Below, in pieces: positions 1 through 7,240 of a DNA stretch of 47,572 bases. Positions within the stretch are counted from its first letter, which is position 1. Each line of letters begins with the position of its first letter. The DNA comes from AC-37 sp036386455 (GTDB taxonomy: Bacteria > Actinomycetota > Thermoleophilia > Solirubrobacterales > Thermoleophilaceae), in the NCBI GenBank assembly GCA_036386455.1, contig DASVVS010000118.1, forward strand, positions 1-47,572, read 5' to 3'. The translations under genes were made by a program, and so were the position numbers. The notes beneath the pieces are model-generated. The model was given only the letters and a program-made list of their open reading frames with translations. It had not been told where the DNA came from and searched no databases.

Positions 1-746
1 GTCAGGAACGGGTCCGAGGCGCCCCAGAGGCTGAGCATCGGCCGCGGGTCGCGCCTCAGCGCCTCGTAGAAGCGGTCGGCTGCCGCCGCCCCGGCCGGGT
101 CGCCGGCCGGCGGCACGGTGGACATCATCCCCCAGATCGCCGCGCTCGACTCGGGCGTCGGGAACGGGGCCTCGTACGCCCGCACCACGTCCTCCTCGGG
201 CTCGTGGGCCATGACGGTCCCCATAAGCTCGCGCACCGGGACGTCGGAGGTCTCGCGGATGAACTCGCGCAGGCGGACCCAGGTCTCGTTCATCCACGTC
301 TCGCGCGGGTCGATCGCGGTGTCCAGGATCACGATGCGCGAGATGCGCTCCGGCCTCATCAGCGCCAGCGACAGCCCGATCGGCCCGCCCCAGTCGTGCA
401 CCACGATGGTCACGTCGCGCAGGTCGAGGTCGTCGAGGATCGAGCCCGTCAGCTCCACGTGCCGCTCGACGGAGTACCAGCCCGGATCGAGCGGCTTGTC
501 GGAGCGCCCGTAACCCGCATGGTCCGGCGCGATGCACCGGTACCCGGCTCCGGCGAGCCGCGCGACGACCTTCCGCCACACGAACGACCAGAGCGGCGAC
601 CCGTGGATGAACAGAACCGGCGGCCCCTTTCCCACGTCGACGTGCGCGAGCCGGAGGTCACCGACCTGCCGGTAGGCCGGCTCGAACTCGAACCCCGGCA
701 GGCCGAGGAACCGCTCGTCGGGTGTGCGGAAGACCGGGGCCGCCAT
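1..746 (-). CDS. Haloalkane dehalogenase-like alpha/beta hydrolase (3' end outside window)
   Basis: The frame is open from an ATG at 744-746 to the window edge, giving at least 248 residues of an alpha/beta hydrolase. The oxyanion motif HGSPLW starts at about His48. The nucleophile elbow reads VVHDWGG with Asp118 as nucleophile, as in haloalkane dehalogenases and related epoxide hydrolases, where an Asp followed by Trp occupies this place instead of the usual Ser. The family cleaves carbon-halogen bonds, or related esters or epoxides, in the cytoplasm; the substrate cannot be told from sequence. The catalytic His would lie beyond the window. It is divergent from the arsR operon, with only 38 bp between the starts, so both may share one control region. 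Confidence 0.85.
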   Translation of the reverse strand, partial: MAAPVFRTPDERFLGLPGFEFEPAYRQVGDLRLAHVDVGKGPPVLFIHGSPLWSFVWRKVVARLAGAGYRCIAPDHAGYGRSDKPLDPGWYSVERHVELTGSILDDLDLRDVTIVVHDWGGPIGLSLALMRPERISRIVILDTAIDPRETWMNETWVRLREFIRETSDVPVRELMGTVMAHEPEEDVVRAYEAPFPTPESSAAIWGMMSTVPPAGDPAGAAAADRFYEALRRDPRPMLSLWGASDPFL

Positions 747-770
747 CACGCGACAGCAAATCACGTGCTA

Positions 771-787
771 TATATTTCGCACTAGTG
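771..787 (+). promoter_or_regulatory. Promoter and possible operator of the arsR operon
   Basis: An AT-rich island in GC-rich DNA contains TATATT (771-776), 8 nt before the GTG start at 785. That is the spacing expected for a leaderless transcript. The 8-bp palindrome CACTAGTG (780-787) covers the start codon and is a candidate operator half-site. No convincing -35 hexamer is visible. Confidence 0.45.
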
Positions 788-1132
788 ATAACTATCGCCT
801 CCGATAAGCAGACTCGTGAGGCGGCCCTGGCCGCCCTCGCCGACCCCACGCGCGCCGCGATCGTCGAGATGCTCGCGACCCGCCCGCACACGGCCGGCGA
901 GATCCACCGCGCCTTCTCCATCGCGAACCCGGCGGTGAGCCGCCACCTGCGCGTGCTCCGCGAGGCCGGGCTGACCGAGGAGCGCACCCCGCCGGACGAC
1001 GGCCGCGTGCGCCTCTACAGCCTCAACCCCCAGCCGGTCGACGACCTGCGCGCCTGGCTCGAGTCGCTGGGCAGCACCTGGCAGTCGCAGCTCGACTCGT
1101 TCAAGGACTTCGTGGAGGTGCGGACCCGATGA
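785..1132 (+). CDS. ArsR-family winged-helix transcriptional regulator
   Basis: This is a 115-residue one-domain regulator. The recognition helix region reads NPAVSRHLRVLREAGL, followed by a wing (DGRVRLYSL), typical of ArsR/SmtB proteins. The cysteine pairs of metal-sensing members are absent, so it probably belongs to the non-metal branch often found beside AHSA1/SRPBCC genes. GTG 785 is the only sensible start: the frame upstream runs into the divergent promoter. The stop overlaps the next gene as ATGA. It likely represses its own operon and possibly the divergent hydrolase. Confidence 0.9.
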   Translation: MITIASDKQTREAALAALADPTRAAIVEMLATRPHTAGEIHRAFSIANPAVSRHLRVLREAGLTEERTPPDDGRVRLYSLNPQPVDDLRAWLESLGSTWQSQLDSFKDFVEVRTR

Positions 1133-1596
1133 CCGCTCCGGTCGCGACCGCCGAGGTCGTCGTCAACGCCACCCCGGACCACGCGTTCGCCATCTTCACC
1201 GACGAGATCGGCCTCTGGTGGCGTACCGGCACGCCGTACTGGAACGACGCCGAGCGCGGGAAGACGGTCCGGATCGAGCCCCACGTCGGCGGCCGCTTCA
1301 TGGAGGTCTACGACCTCGACACCGGCGAGGGGTTCGAGGTGGGCCGGGTGACCACCTGGCAGCCGGGCGAGCGGCTCGCGTTCACCTGGACCCAGGCGGA
1401 CTGGCCCTCCGGCACGACCACCACGATCGAGCTGACCTTCGAGCCCGCCGACGGCGGCACGCGCGTCCGCCTCGAGCACCGCGGCTTCGAGGCCGTCCCG
1501 GACGCCGAGGCATTCGCGGGCGGCTACGGCGCCGGCTGGAAGGAAGTCCTCGACTGGTACACCGAGCACACACACGAACAAGGAGCTCCCGATTGA
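1129..1596 (+). CDS. SRPBCC (AHSA1-like) domain protein
   Basis: This 155-residue protein is a single START/Bet v1-like ligand-binding fold. The N-terminal strand (VATAEVVVNATPDHAFAIFT), the middle GGRFMEVYD segment, the W-rich strand FTWTQADWP and the long C-terminal helix ending GWKEVLDWYTEH are all characteristic of the AHSA1 family. Such proteins bind hydrophobic small molecules; the ligand is unknown. ArsR-SRPBCC pairs are common in actinobacteria and usually form one operon, as here: the start ATG overlaps the arsR stop by 4 bp. Confidence 0.9.
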   Translation: MTAPVATAEVVVNATPDHAFAIFTDEIGLWWRTGTPYWNDAERGKTVRIEPHVGGRFMEVYDLDTGEGFEVGRVTTWQPGERLAFTWTQADWPSGTTTTIELTFEPADGGTRVRLEHRGFEAVPDAEAFAGGYGAGWKEVLDWYTEHTHEQGAPD

Positions 1597-1868
1597 GCAC
1601 GAAGTACGTCGTCCTGTACGAGTCGTCCGAGAACGTCATGGAGAAGGCGCCGGTCCACTACGCCGAGCACAGCGCCTACGCCGACCGCTTCCAGTCGGAC
1701 GGCACGCTCGAGCTGATCGGCACCTTCGGCGACCCGCAGACGCAGGGGTCGATGGCCGTCTTCAACAGCCGCGAGGCCGCCGAGGAGTTCGTGGCCGGCG
1801 ACCCGTTCGTGCTCAACGAGGTGGTCAAGCGCTGGGAGATCCGCGAGTGGCTGGAGGCGTACTCGTGA
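1593..1868 (+). CDS. YCII-related small protein
   Basis: This 91-residue protein has the ferredoxin-like YCII fold: an N-terminal strand KYVVLYESS, a helix with a conserved His region (HYAEHSAYADRF), the central strand LELIGTFGDP and a C-terminal DPFVLNEVV...WEIREW segment. The start is TTG 1593, in a TTGA overlap with the preceding stop, and has a good Shine-Dalgarno AAGGAG at 1580-1585. YCII domains often occur in stress or detoxification operons with SRPBCC or sigma-factor genes; the reaction, if any, is unknown. Confidence 0.85.
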   Translation: MSTKYVVLYESSENVMEKAPVHYAEHSAYADRFQSDGTLELIGTFGDPQTQGSMAVFNSREAAEEFVAGDPFVLNEVVKRWEIREWLEAYS

Positions 1869-2251
1869 GCGGCGGCATCGTCACGGGCGTCGACTTCGTC
1901 TCGATCCCGACCCAGGACCTGGAACGCGCGGCCGCGTTCTACCGCGACACGCTCGGCCTGGAGAACTCGGTGCACAAGCCCGAGCGCAACTTCTCCGAGT
2001 TCGAGAACGGGACCGTGACCTTCAGCGTGATCGACCCGGTCCGGATGGGCATCGGCGAGTTCCAGCGGAACGCGAACCCGATCGCGCTCCACGTGGAGGA
2101 CGTGGCGGCCGCTCGTGCGGCGCTCGAGGAGCGCGGCGTGGAGTTCCACGGCGACGTCTTCGACACCGGCGTCTGCCACATGGCGTTCTTCGCGGACCCC
2201 GACGGCAACGCGCTGATGCTGCACCACCGGTACGCCCCGCGCGAGGGCTGA
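1865..2251 (+). CDS. VOC (glyoxalase/bleomycin-resistance) family protein
   Basis: This is a 128-residue single-module vicinal oxygen chelate protein. It starts at GTG 1865 in a GTGA overlap with the YCII gene. Features are the opening strand GVDFVSIPTQDLERAAAFY, the DTLGLE turn, the middle strand IALHVEDVAAARAALE, and the closing FADPDGNALMLHHRY with the usual DPDGN loop. VOC proteins act as dimers in metal-dependent dioxygenase, isomerase or antibiotic-binding roles. Being last in an operon with SRPBCC and YCII genes suggests handling of a small xenobiotic or reactive metabolite, which is inference. Confidence 0.88.
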   Translation: MSGGIVTGVDFVSIPTQDLERAAAFYRDTLGLENSVHKPERNFSEFENGTVTFSVIDPVRMGIGEFQRNANPIALHVEDVAAARAALEERGVEFHGDVFDTGVCHMAFFADPDGNALMLHHRYAPREG

Positions 2252-2258
2252 CGAGCGG

Positions 2259-3713
2259 CTAGGCGGCGCCGGCGCGGCGCATCTCGGGCTCGCCCGCGTC
2301 GCGCGCGGCCGGGAGCGGGACGACGTCGGCCGCCACGCGGCGCCGCGACGGGATCGCGAGCGCGCACAGGAACGCCCCCAGCACCGCGACCGCCGAGATC
2401 GAGAACGCGATGGTGAAGCCCGTCGAGGTCGGGAACCCGCCCGCCACGTGCCCCGCCACCACGCTCGCGGCTATCTGACCGCCGATCGAGCCGCCGATCG
2501 TGCGCATGATCGTGTTCATCCCGCTCGCGATGCCGGTCTGGCGCTGGTCCACCGACTCGACGACGAGGTTCGCCATCGACGCGAACGAGAACCCGATCCC
2601 GAGGCCCGTCATCGCCGAGGCCACGTAGATCGCCAAGCGATGTTCGTGCGCGACCGCCAGGAACAGGAGCGCGGCCGCGGTCACGAGCGAGCCGATCAGC
2701 AGCGGCAGCTTCGATCCCCAGCGCGTGCCGAGCGCGCCCGCGATCGGCCCGGCTATCAGCATCATCGCGGTCGAGGGCAGCATGAACAGCCCGGCCTCCG
2801 TCACGCTCGCCCCGAACCCGAAGCCGGTGCTCTCCGGCGTCTGCACGAGCTGCGGGATCAGGATGAACGAGCCGAACATGCCGAAGCCGATCAGCAGGCC
2901 GGTGATGTTCGTCGCGAGAACGGGCCGCGCGCGCATCATCCGCATGTCCACGAGCGGCTCGCCGAACCCGAGCTCGTAGCGGACCAGCCACCCGAGCAGG
3001 ACCGCCGCCAGCGCGAACAGCCCGAGGATCGCCGGCGAGTCCCAGCCCCACCGGTTGCCCTCGCTGACCGCCGCGAGCAGCGCGATCAGGCCGCCGGAGA
3101 GCAGCGCCGCGCCGGTCCAGTCGATGCGCGCCGGGCTCTTGACCGGCGACTCGGGGACGAACAGCCGCGTCATCACCATCGCGAAGATCACGACGACCAG
3201 CGCGAGCCAGAAGATCCACTCGTAGGCGAGGTTGTCCACGATCAGGCCGCTCAGCACCAGGCCGGCGCCGCCGCCGATGCCGAACGTCGCGCTGATCAGG
3301 CCGATGGCCGTGGCCACCTTCTCGCGCGGGAACTCGTCCCGGATGATCCCGAAGGCGAGCGGGAAGACCGCACCGCCGATCCCCTGGATCGCGCGCCCGG
3401 CGACGAGCAGCCCGATCGAATGCGAGAGCGCGGCCACGAGCGAGCCGAGCGCGAAGAAGCCGAGGACGATCAGCAGCACGCGCTCCTTGCCGAACATGTC
3501 ACCGAGGCGCCCGGCGATCGGGGTGGCGACCGACGCGGTCAGCAGGTAGATCGTGAGCACCCACGTGACCGAGGTCGCCGTGGTGCCGAGCTCGTGCTGG
3601 ATCTCCGGCAGGGCCGGCGCGACCATCGTCTGCGACAGCGCGTAGGCCAGCGCCGAGACGGCCAGCACCAGCAGCGTGGCGTTGTGGTGCTGGCGCGGCT
3701 CTGCGTCCGTCAC
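2259..3713 (-). CDS. MFS drug exporter, DHA2 (EmrB/QacA-like) family
   Basis: This 484-residue polytopic membrane protein is of the length expected for a 14-TM DHA2 proton antiporter. Motif A reads GRLGDMFGKERVLL between TM2 and TM3, and RAIQGIGGAVFPL (motif B region) follows. It begins at GTG 3713 in a GTGA overlap with the MarR gene, so the two are translationally coupled. Efflux of a lipophilic drug that is also the MarR inducer is the usual arrangement. The C-terminus carries a short charged tail. The substrate cannot be predicted. Confidence 0.9.
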   Translation of the reverse strand: MTDAEPRQHHNATLLVLAVSALAYALSQTMVAPALPEIQHELGTTATSVTWVLTIYLLTASVATPIAGRLGDMFGKERVLLIVLGFFALGSLVAALSHSIGLLVAGRAIQGIGGAVFPLAFGIIRDEFPREKVATAIGLISATFGIGGGAGLVLSGLIVDNLAYEWIFWLALVVVIFAMVMTRLFVPESPVKSPARIDWTGAALLSGGLIALLAAVSEGNRWGWDSPAILGLFALAAVLLGWLVRYELGFGEPLVDMRMMRARPVLATNITGLLIGFGMFGSFILIPQLVQTPESTGFGFGASVTEAGLFMLPSTAMMLIAGPIAGALGTRWGSKLPLLIGSLVTAAALLFLAVAHEHRLAIYVASAMTGLGIGFSFASMANLVVESVDQRQTGIASGMNTIMRTIGGSIGGQIAASVVAGHVAGGFPTSTGFTIAFSISAVAVLGAFLCALAIPSRRRVAADVVPLPAARDAGEPEMRRAGAA

Positions 3714-4171
3714 AGCTGCTCCACCGCCTCGGCCAGCCGGCCGAGCAGGACGGTCGCCTGCGCGCGGTCGTCCTCCGACAGGCTGCGGTAGATCTCGCGG
3801 CGCTTGGCCGAGATCGCCCTGCCCTTCTCGCGCACGGCGCGGCGGCCCTTGGCGGTCAGGCGGACCGTCACGACCCGCCGGTCGGCCGTCGAGTGCTCGC
3901 GCGTGACGATCTCCTCGCGCTCCAGCGAGTCGAGCATGCGCGTGGCGGTGGGCCCGGCGACGCCGGCCGCGACCGCGGCCTCGCCGCACGGCAGCTCTCC
4001 CCCGGCGACCGCGATCGGCGCCACGAGGTGGTACTGGGCGAGCGTGAGCCCGCCCGAGCTGTCGCGCGCGGCGCGGCCCCGCGCGCGGCGGGCCGCCGCG
4101 AAGAACTCGTCCCATGCCTGCTCGAAGGCTTCCGCGGCGGCGGGGGACGCGGTGCTCGCGGTGCGGGTCAT
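3710..4171 (-). CDS. MarR-family transcriptional regulator
   Basis: This 153-residue winged-helix regulator has a recognition helix near GPTATRMLDSLEREEIV and the wing motif STADRRVVTVRLTAKGRR, the diagnostic DxR...LT.kG pattern of MarR. It forms an operon with the downstream exporter and lies 21 bp from a 16-bp near-perfect palindrome, so repression of its own operon, relieved by a ligand, is likely. A TAGGCT hexamer 7 nt upstream of the ATG, with no Shine-Dalgarno, suggests a leaderless mRNA. Confidence 0.93.
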   Translation of the reverse strand: MTRTASTASPAAAEAFEQAWDEFFAAARRARGRAARDSSGGLTLAQYHLVAPIAVAGGELPCGEAAVAAGVAGPTATRMLDSLEREEIVTREHSTADRRVVTVRLTAKGRRAVREKGRAISAKRREIYRSLSEDDRAQATVLLGRLAEAVEQL

Positions 4172-4178
4172 GCTCTTT

Positions 4179-4208
4179 AGCCTAGCGATCTATTAGGTAG
4201 CTAACTAA
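4179..4208 (-). promoter_or_regulatory. marR promoter with palindromic operator
   Basis: On the minus strand a TAGGCT -10-like hexamer (4184-4179) stands 7 nt before the marR ATG. Upstream of it, 4193-4208 reads TTAGGTAGCTAACTAA, a palindrome in which 7 of 8 base pairs match. Size, symmetry and placement fit a MarR dimer site overlapping the promoter. The divergent response regulator gene begins 73 bp away and could also be affected. Confidence 0.6.
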
Positions 4209-4268
4209 GTTGGGCGCGGGGCCGCTAAGGAGTGCCTAAAAGTTCGCGCCCGCAGGGGTTTCCGCACC

Positions 4269-4280
4269 TAACATCGGGGC
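4269..4280 (+). promoter_or_regulatory. -10 element of the response-regulator operon
   Basis: TAACAT (4269-4274) is followed by 6 nt and then the ATG at 4281, with no Shine-Dalgarno. This fits a leaderless transcript starting at or next to the A of the start codon. Confidence 0.4.
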
Positions 4281-4970
4281 ATGCCCAAGCCGCGCGTACT
4301 GGTCGTCGAGGACGACCGCGAGATCGCCGACGTCCTCCGCCGCTCCCTCCGCATGGAGGGATACGACGTCCGCACGGCCGGCGACGGCGTGGAGGCCCTC
4401 GACGAGGCGGTCGTGTTCGAGCCCGACGCGGTGGTGCTGGACCTGGGCCTCCCCCGGCTCGACGGCGTGGAGGTGGCCAGGCGGCTGAGGGCCGAGGGCG
4501 ACGTCCCGATCCTCATCCTCACGGCGCGCGACGGCGTGGACCATCGCGTGGAGGGCCTCGACGCCGGCGCCGACGACTACCTCGTCAAGCCGTTCGAGCG
4601 CGCCGAGCTGCTCGCCCGCATCCGGGCGATGCTCCGCCGCAGGCCGCCGCGCGGCAGCGCCTTCCTGACCCTCGCCGACCTCCGCCTGAACTCCGACACG
4701 CGCGAGGTCTTCCGCGGCGAGCGCACGGTCGACCTGACGGCCCGCGAGTTCGAGCTCCTCGAGTACCTGATGCGAAACGAGCGCCTTGTCGTCTCGCGCG
4801 AGGCGCTCCTCGAGGAGGTCTGGGGCTACGCGCCGTTCAGCGAGACCAACACGGTGGACGTGTTCGTATCGAACCTACGCCGCAAGCTCGAGGCCGGCGG
4901 CGAGGAGCGGCTGCTCCACACCGTGAGGGGCTCCGGCTACGTGCTGCGCCAGGCGCCGCCGCAGGCATGA
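4281..4970 (+). CDS. OmpR/PhoB-family response regulator
   Basis: This 229-residue regulator has a receiver domain (about 1-118) and a C-terminal winged-helix DNA-binding domain (about 128-225). The acidic pocket is EDD at 10-12, the phospho-acceptor is Asp54 in VVLDLGLP, the switch Thr lies in ILTARD and the conserved Lys in YLVKPF. The effector domain shows LTAREFELLEYLMRN and VRGSGYVLR, typical of the MprA/TcrA group. The gene overlaps the kinase gene by ATGA, so the pair is coupled. Target genes cannot be inferred, although the downstream arginase-like gene is in the same unit. Confidence 0.95.
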   Translation: MPKPRVLVVEDDREIADVLRRSLRMEGYDVRTAGDGVEALDEAVVFEPDAVVLDLGLPRLDGVEVARRLRAEGDVPILILTARDGVDHRVEGLDAGADDYLVKPFERAELLARIRAMLRRRPPRGSAFLTLADLRLNSDTREVFRGERTVDLTAREFELLEYLMRNERLVVSREALLEEVWGYAPFSETNTVDVFVSNLRRKLEAGGEERLLHTVRGSGYVLRQAPPQA

Positions 4971-6415
4971 AGGCCCTGCGCACCCTCCCGATCCGCTTCC
5001 GCCTGGCCCTCATCTCGGCCGGCCTCACATTCGTCATCCTCATGCTGTTCGCGCTGCTGGTCGGCAAGTTCGCCGCCGACCAGGTGCGCGACTCGTTCGA
5101 CGACGACCTGCGCCGCACGGCGGCCGACCTCGAGCAGCGGCTGCCGCTGACCCAGGGCGGCATCGCGCAGTTCTTCAGCGACGAGAGCGTGGAGGCGGCC
5201 TCCTCCGGCGACGCGGTCATCCGGCTCGTCTCGGTCGACGGGCAGATCTACCATGCGAGCTCCGAGCGCGAGGAGATCGGGCCTCCGCGCCAGGGCATCC
5301 ACGACCACACCCACTTCCGCGTGGCGACCCGCGTGCTCCGTGACCCCGCCGGCCAGCCGGTCGGCTTTCTCCAGTACGCGAAGCCCCGCGACCACATCGA
5401 CAGCACCATCGCGCGCATCCGCTTCCTGCTCGGCCTGGGCGTCGTCGGCGGCGCCGTGCTCGCCTTCCTCTTCGGCCTCGCCCTCGCCCGCCGCGCCATG
5501 GCCCCCATCGCCAACCTCACCCAGGCGGCGCGCGAGATCGAGCGCACGCGCAACCCCGCCATGGAGCTGCCGCAGCCCGAGGCCGACGACGAGGTGGCCG
5601 ACCTCGCCCGGACGCTCGAGAGCATGCTCCACGCGCTCGACGCCTCGCGCCGCGAGACCGAGGGCGCCCTCGCCCGCCAGCGCGAGTTCGTGGCCGACGC
5701 CTCCCACGAGCTGCGCACCCCCCTCACCAGCATCCTCGCCAACCTCGAGCTGCTCGAGGCCTCCCTCCACGGCGACGACGCGGAGACCGCGGGCGCCGCG
5801 CTCCGCTCGAGCCGCCGCATGCGCCGCCTCGTCGGCGACCTCCTCCTGCTGGCCCGCGCCGACGCCGGCCGCGAGGGGCTGCGCGAGCACGTGGCCCTCG
5901 CCGAGATTGCCCGCGAGGCCGTCGCCGAGGCCACCTCCGTCGCGGCCGACCACCGGCTCGTGCTCGACCTCCCCGAGCGCGGCCCGGTCATCGACGGCGT
6001 GACCGACGACCTCCATCGCCTCACGCTCAACCTCGTCGAGAACGCGCTCGTGCACACGCCGCCCGGCACGCCGGTGACGGTGCGGGTCGGCGAGGCGGCC
6101 GGCCAGGCGGTGCTGGAGGTCGAGGACGCCGGCCCCGGCATCCCGCCCGACGCCCGCGAGCGCATCTTCGACCGCTTCGTGCGCGGCCAGGGCGAGACCG
6201 GCGGCGGCAGCGGCCTGGGCCTCGCGATCGTGCGGGCGGTGGCGCAGCGCCACGGCGGCTCGGTCGAGGTCGGCGAGGGCGGGGCTGGCGGCGCGCGCTT
6301 CACCGTCCGGCTGCCGGTGACCGGCGCCTCGCCGCCTCCGGACGCCGCCGCGCGGGTGCACGAGCCGGACGCCGGATCGGCTCCCCCGCCCGATCCCGCC
6401 ACGCGCGCCGGGTAG
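4967..6415 (+). CDS. Membrane sensor histidine kinase
   Basis: This is a 482-residue kinase. TM1 is near residues 14-36, followed by an extracytoplasmic sensor of about 110 residues, TM2 (LGVVGGAVLAFLFGLAL), HAMP, HisKA and HATPase_c. The phospho-acceptor is His247 in the H-box ASHELRTPL. The N-box is NLVENALVH, G1 is DAGPGIP, the F-box is IFDRFVRG and G2 is GSGLGLAIV. The start is ATG 4967 in ATGA with the response regulator. The last 30 residues are a Pro/Ala-rich tail. The stimulus is unknown. Confidence 0.95.
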   Translation: MKALRTLPIRFRLALISAGLTFVILMLFALLVGKFAADQVRDSFDDDLRRTAADLEQRLPLTQGGIAQFFSDESVEAASSGDAVIRLVSVDGQIYHASSEREEIGPPRQGIHDHTHFRVATRVLRDPAGQPVGFLQYAKPRDHIDSTIARIRFLLGLGVVGGAVLAFLFGLALARRAMAPIANLTQAAREIERTRNPAMELPQPEADDEVADLARTLESMLHALDASRRETEGALARQREFVADASHELRTPLTSILANLELLEASLHGDDAETAGAALRSSRRMRRLVGDLLLLARADAGREGLREHVALAEIAREAVAEATSVAADHRLVLDLPERGPVIDGVTDDLHRLTLNLVENALVHTPPGTPVTVRVGEAAGQAVLEVEDAGPGIPPDARERIFDRFVRGQGETGGGSGLGLAIVRAVAQRHGGSVEVGEGGAGGARFTVRLPVTGASPPPDAAARVHEPDAGSAPPPDPATRAG

Positions 6416-7240
6416 GTGGGCCGGCACCTGATCTGCGCGCCCTACGACGACGGGCGCCTCGACTGGCGGATGGGCGCCGGCGCGCGGCTGATCGCGAGCG
6501 AGGCCGGCCCGGCGGCCGAGGCGATCGACGACGTGGACCCGGACCGCCCGCCGATCGGCCGCGCCTTCGACCTCGCGGCCAGGCTGTCGGCACACGTGCG
6601 CGAGGCGCGCGAGCGCGGCGACCACCCGGTCGTCCTCGCCGGCAACTGCAACAGCGCGCTCGGCACGGCGAGCGGGCTCGACGGACGCGTCGGCGTGGTC
6701 TGGTTCGACGCCCACGCCGACTTCGACACCCCCGACGACAACGAGTCCGGCTTCTTCGACGTGATGGGCCTGTCGATCCTCACCGGCACCGGCTGGAGGG
6801 CGCTGCGCGAGACGATCCCGAGCTTCCGCCCGGTCCGCGAGGAGGACGTGGTGCTGGCCGCGGTGCGCGACCTCGAGCCCTACCAGCGCGAGCGCCTGGA
6901 GCGCTCGGCCATCACGGTGGTCCCGGGCCGGGTCGAGGCCGGGCCGTTCGAGGCGGCGGTGGACGCCCTCGCCGGCCGGGTCGACTCCGTGTACCTCCAC
7001 ATCGACCTCGACGCCGTCGACCCGAGCGACGGCCGCGCGAACCAGTACGCGGCGCCCGGCGGCCCGCCGGCGGCCGACCTGCTCGCGCGCGTGGAGCTTG
7101 TGCGCGAGCGCCTGCCGGTCGGGGCGACCGCCCTGACCGCCTACGACCCCGAAGCCGACCCCGAGCGCAGGGTGCTCGCCCTCGCGCTGGAGCTGCTCAG
7201 ACCTCCACCACCACCGGAAGCACCATCGGCCTCCGCTTGA
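6416..7240 (+). CDS. Arginase/agmatinase-fold protein with altered first metal motif
   Basis: This 274-residue ureohydrolase-like protein starts at GTG 6416, directly after the kinase stop (zero gap). Two of three metal motifs are intact: DAHADFD (Asp98, His100, Asp102) and HIDLDAVDP (Asp197, Asp199). The first motif, normally GGxH, reads GNCN at 76-79, so the His ligand is replaced by Asn and a Cys sits next to it. Known family members hydrolyse guanidino groups with a dinuclear Mn centre; this one may hold one metal, use Cys78, or act on another substrate. The last 44 bp overlap the convergent RNase J gene. Confidence 0.8.
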   Translation: MGRHLICAPYDDGRLDWRMGAGARLIASEAGPAAEAIDDVDPDRPPIGRAFDLAARLSAHVREARERGDHPVVLAGNCNSALGTASGLDGRVGVVWFDAHADFDTPDDNESGFFDVMGLSILTGTGWRALRETIPSFRPVREEDVVLAAVRDLEPYQRERLERSAITVVPGRVEAGPFEAAVDALAGRVDSVYLHIDLDAVDPSDGRANQYAAPGGPPAADLLARVELVRERLPVGATALTAYDPEADPERRVLALALELLRPPPPPEAPSASA

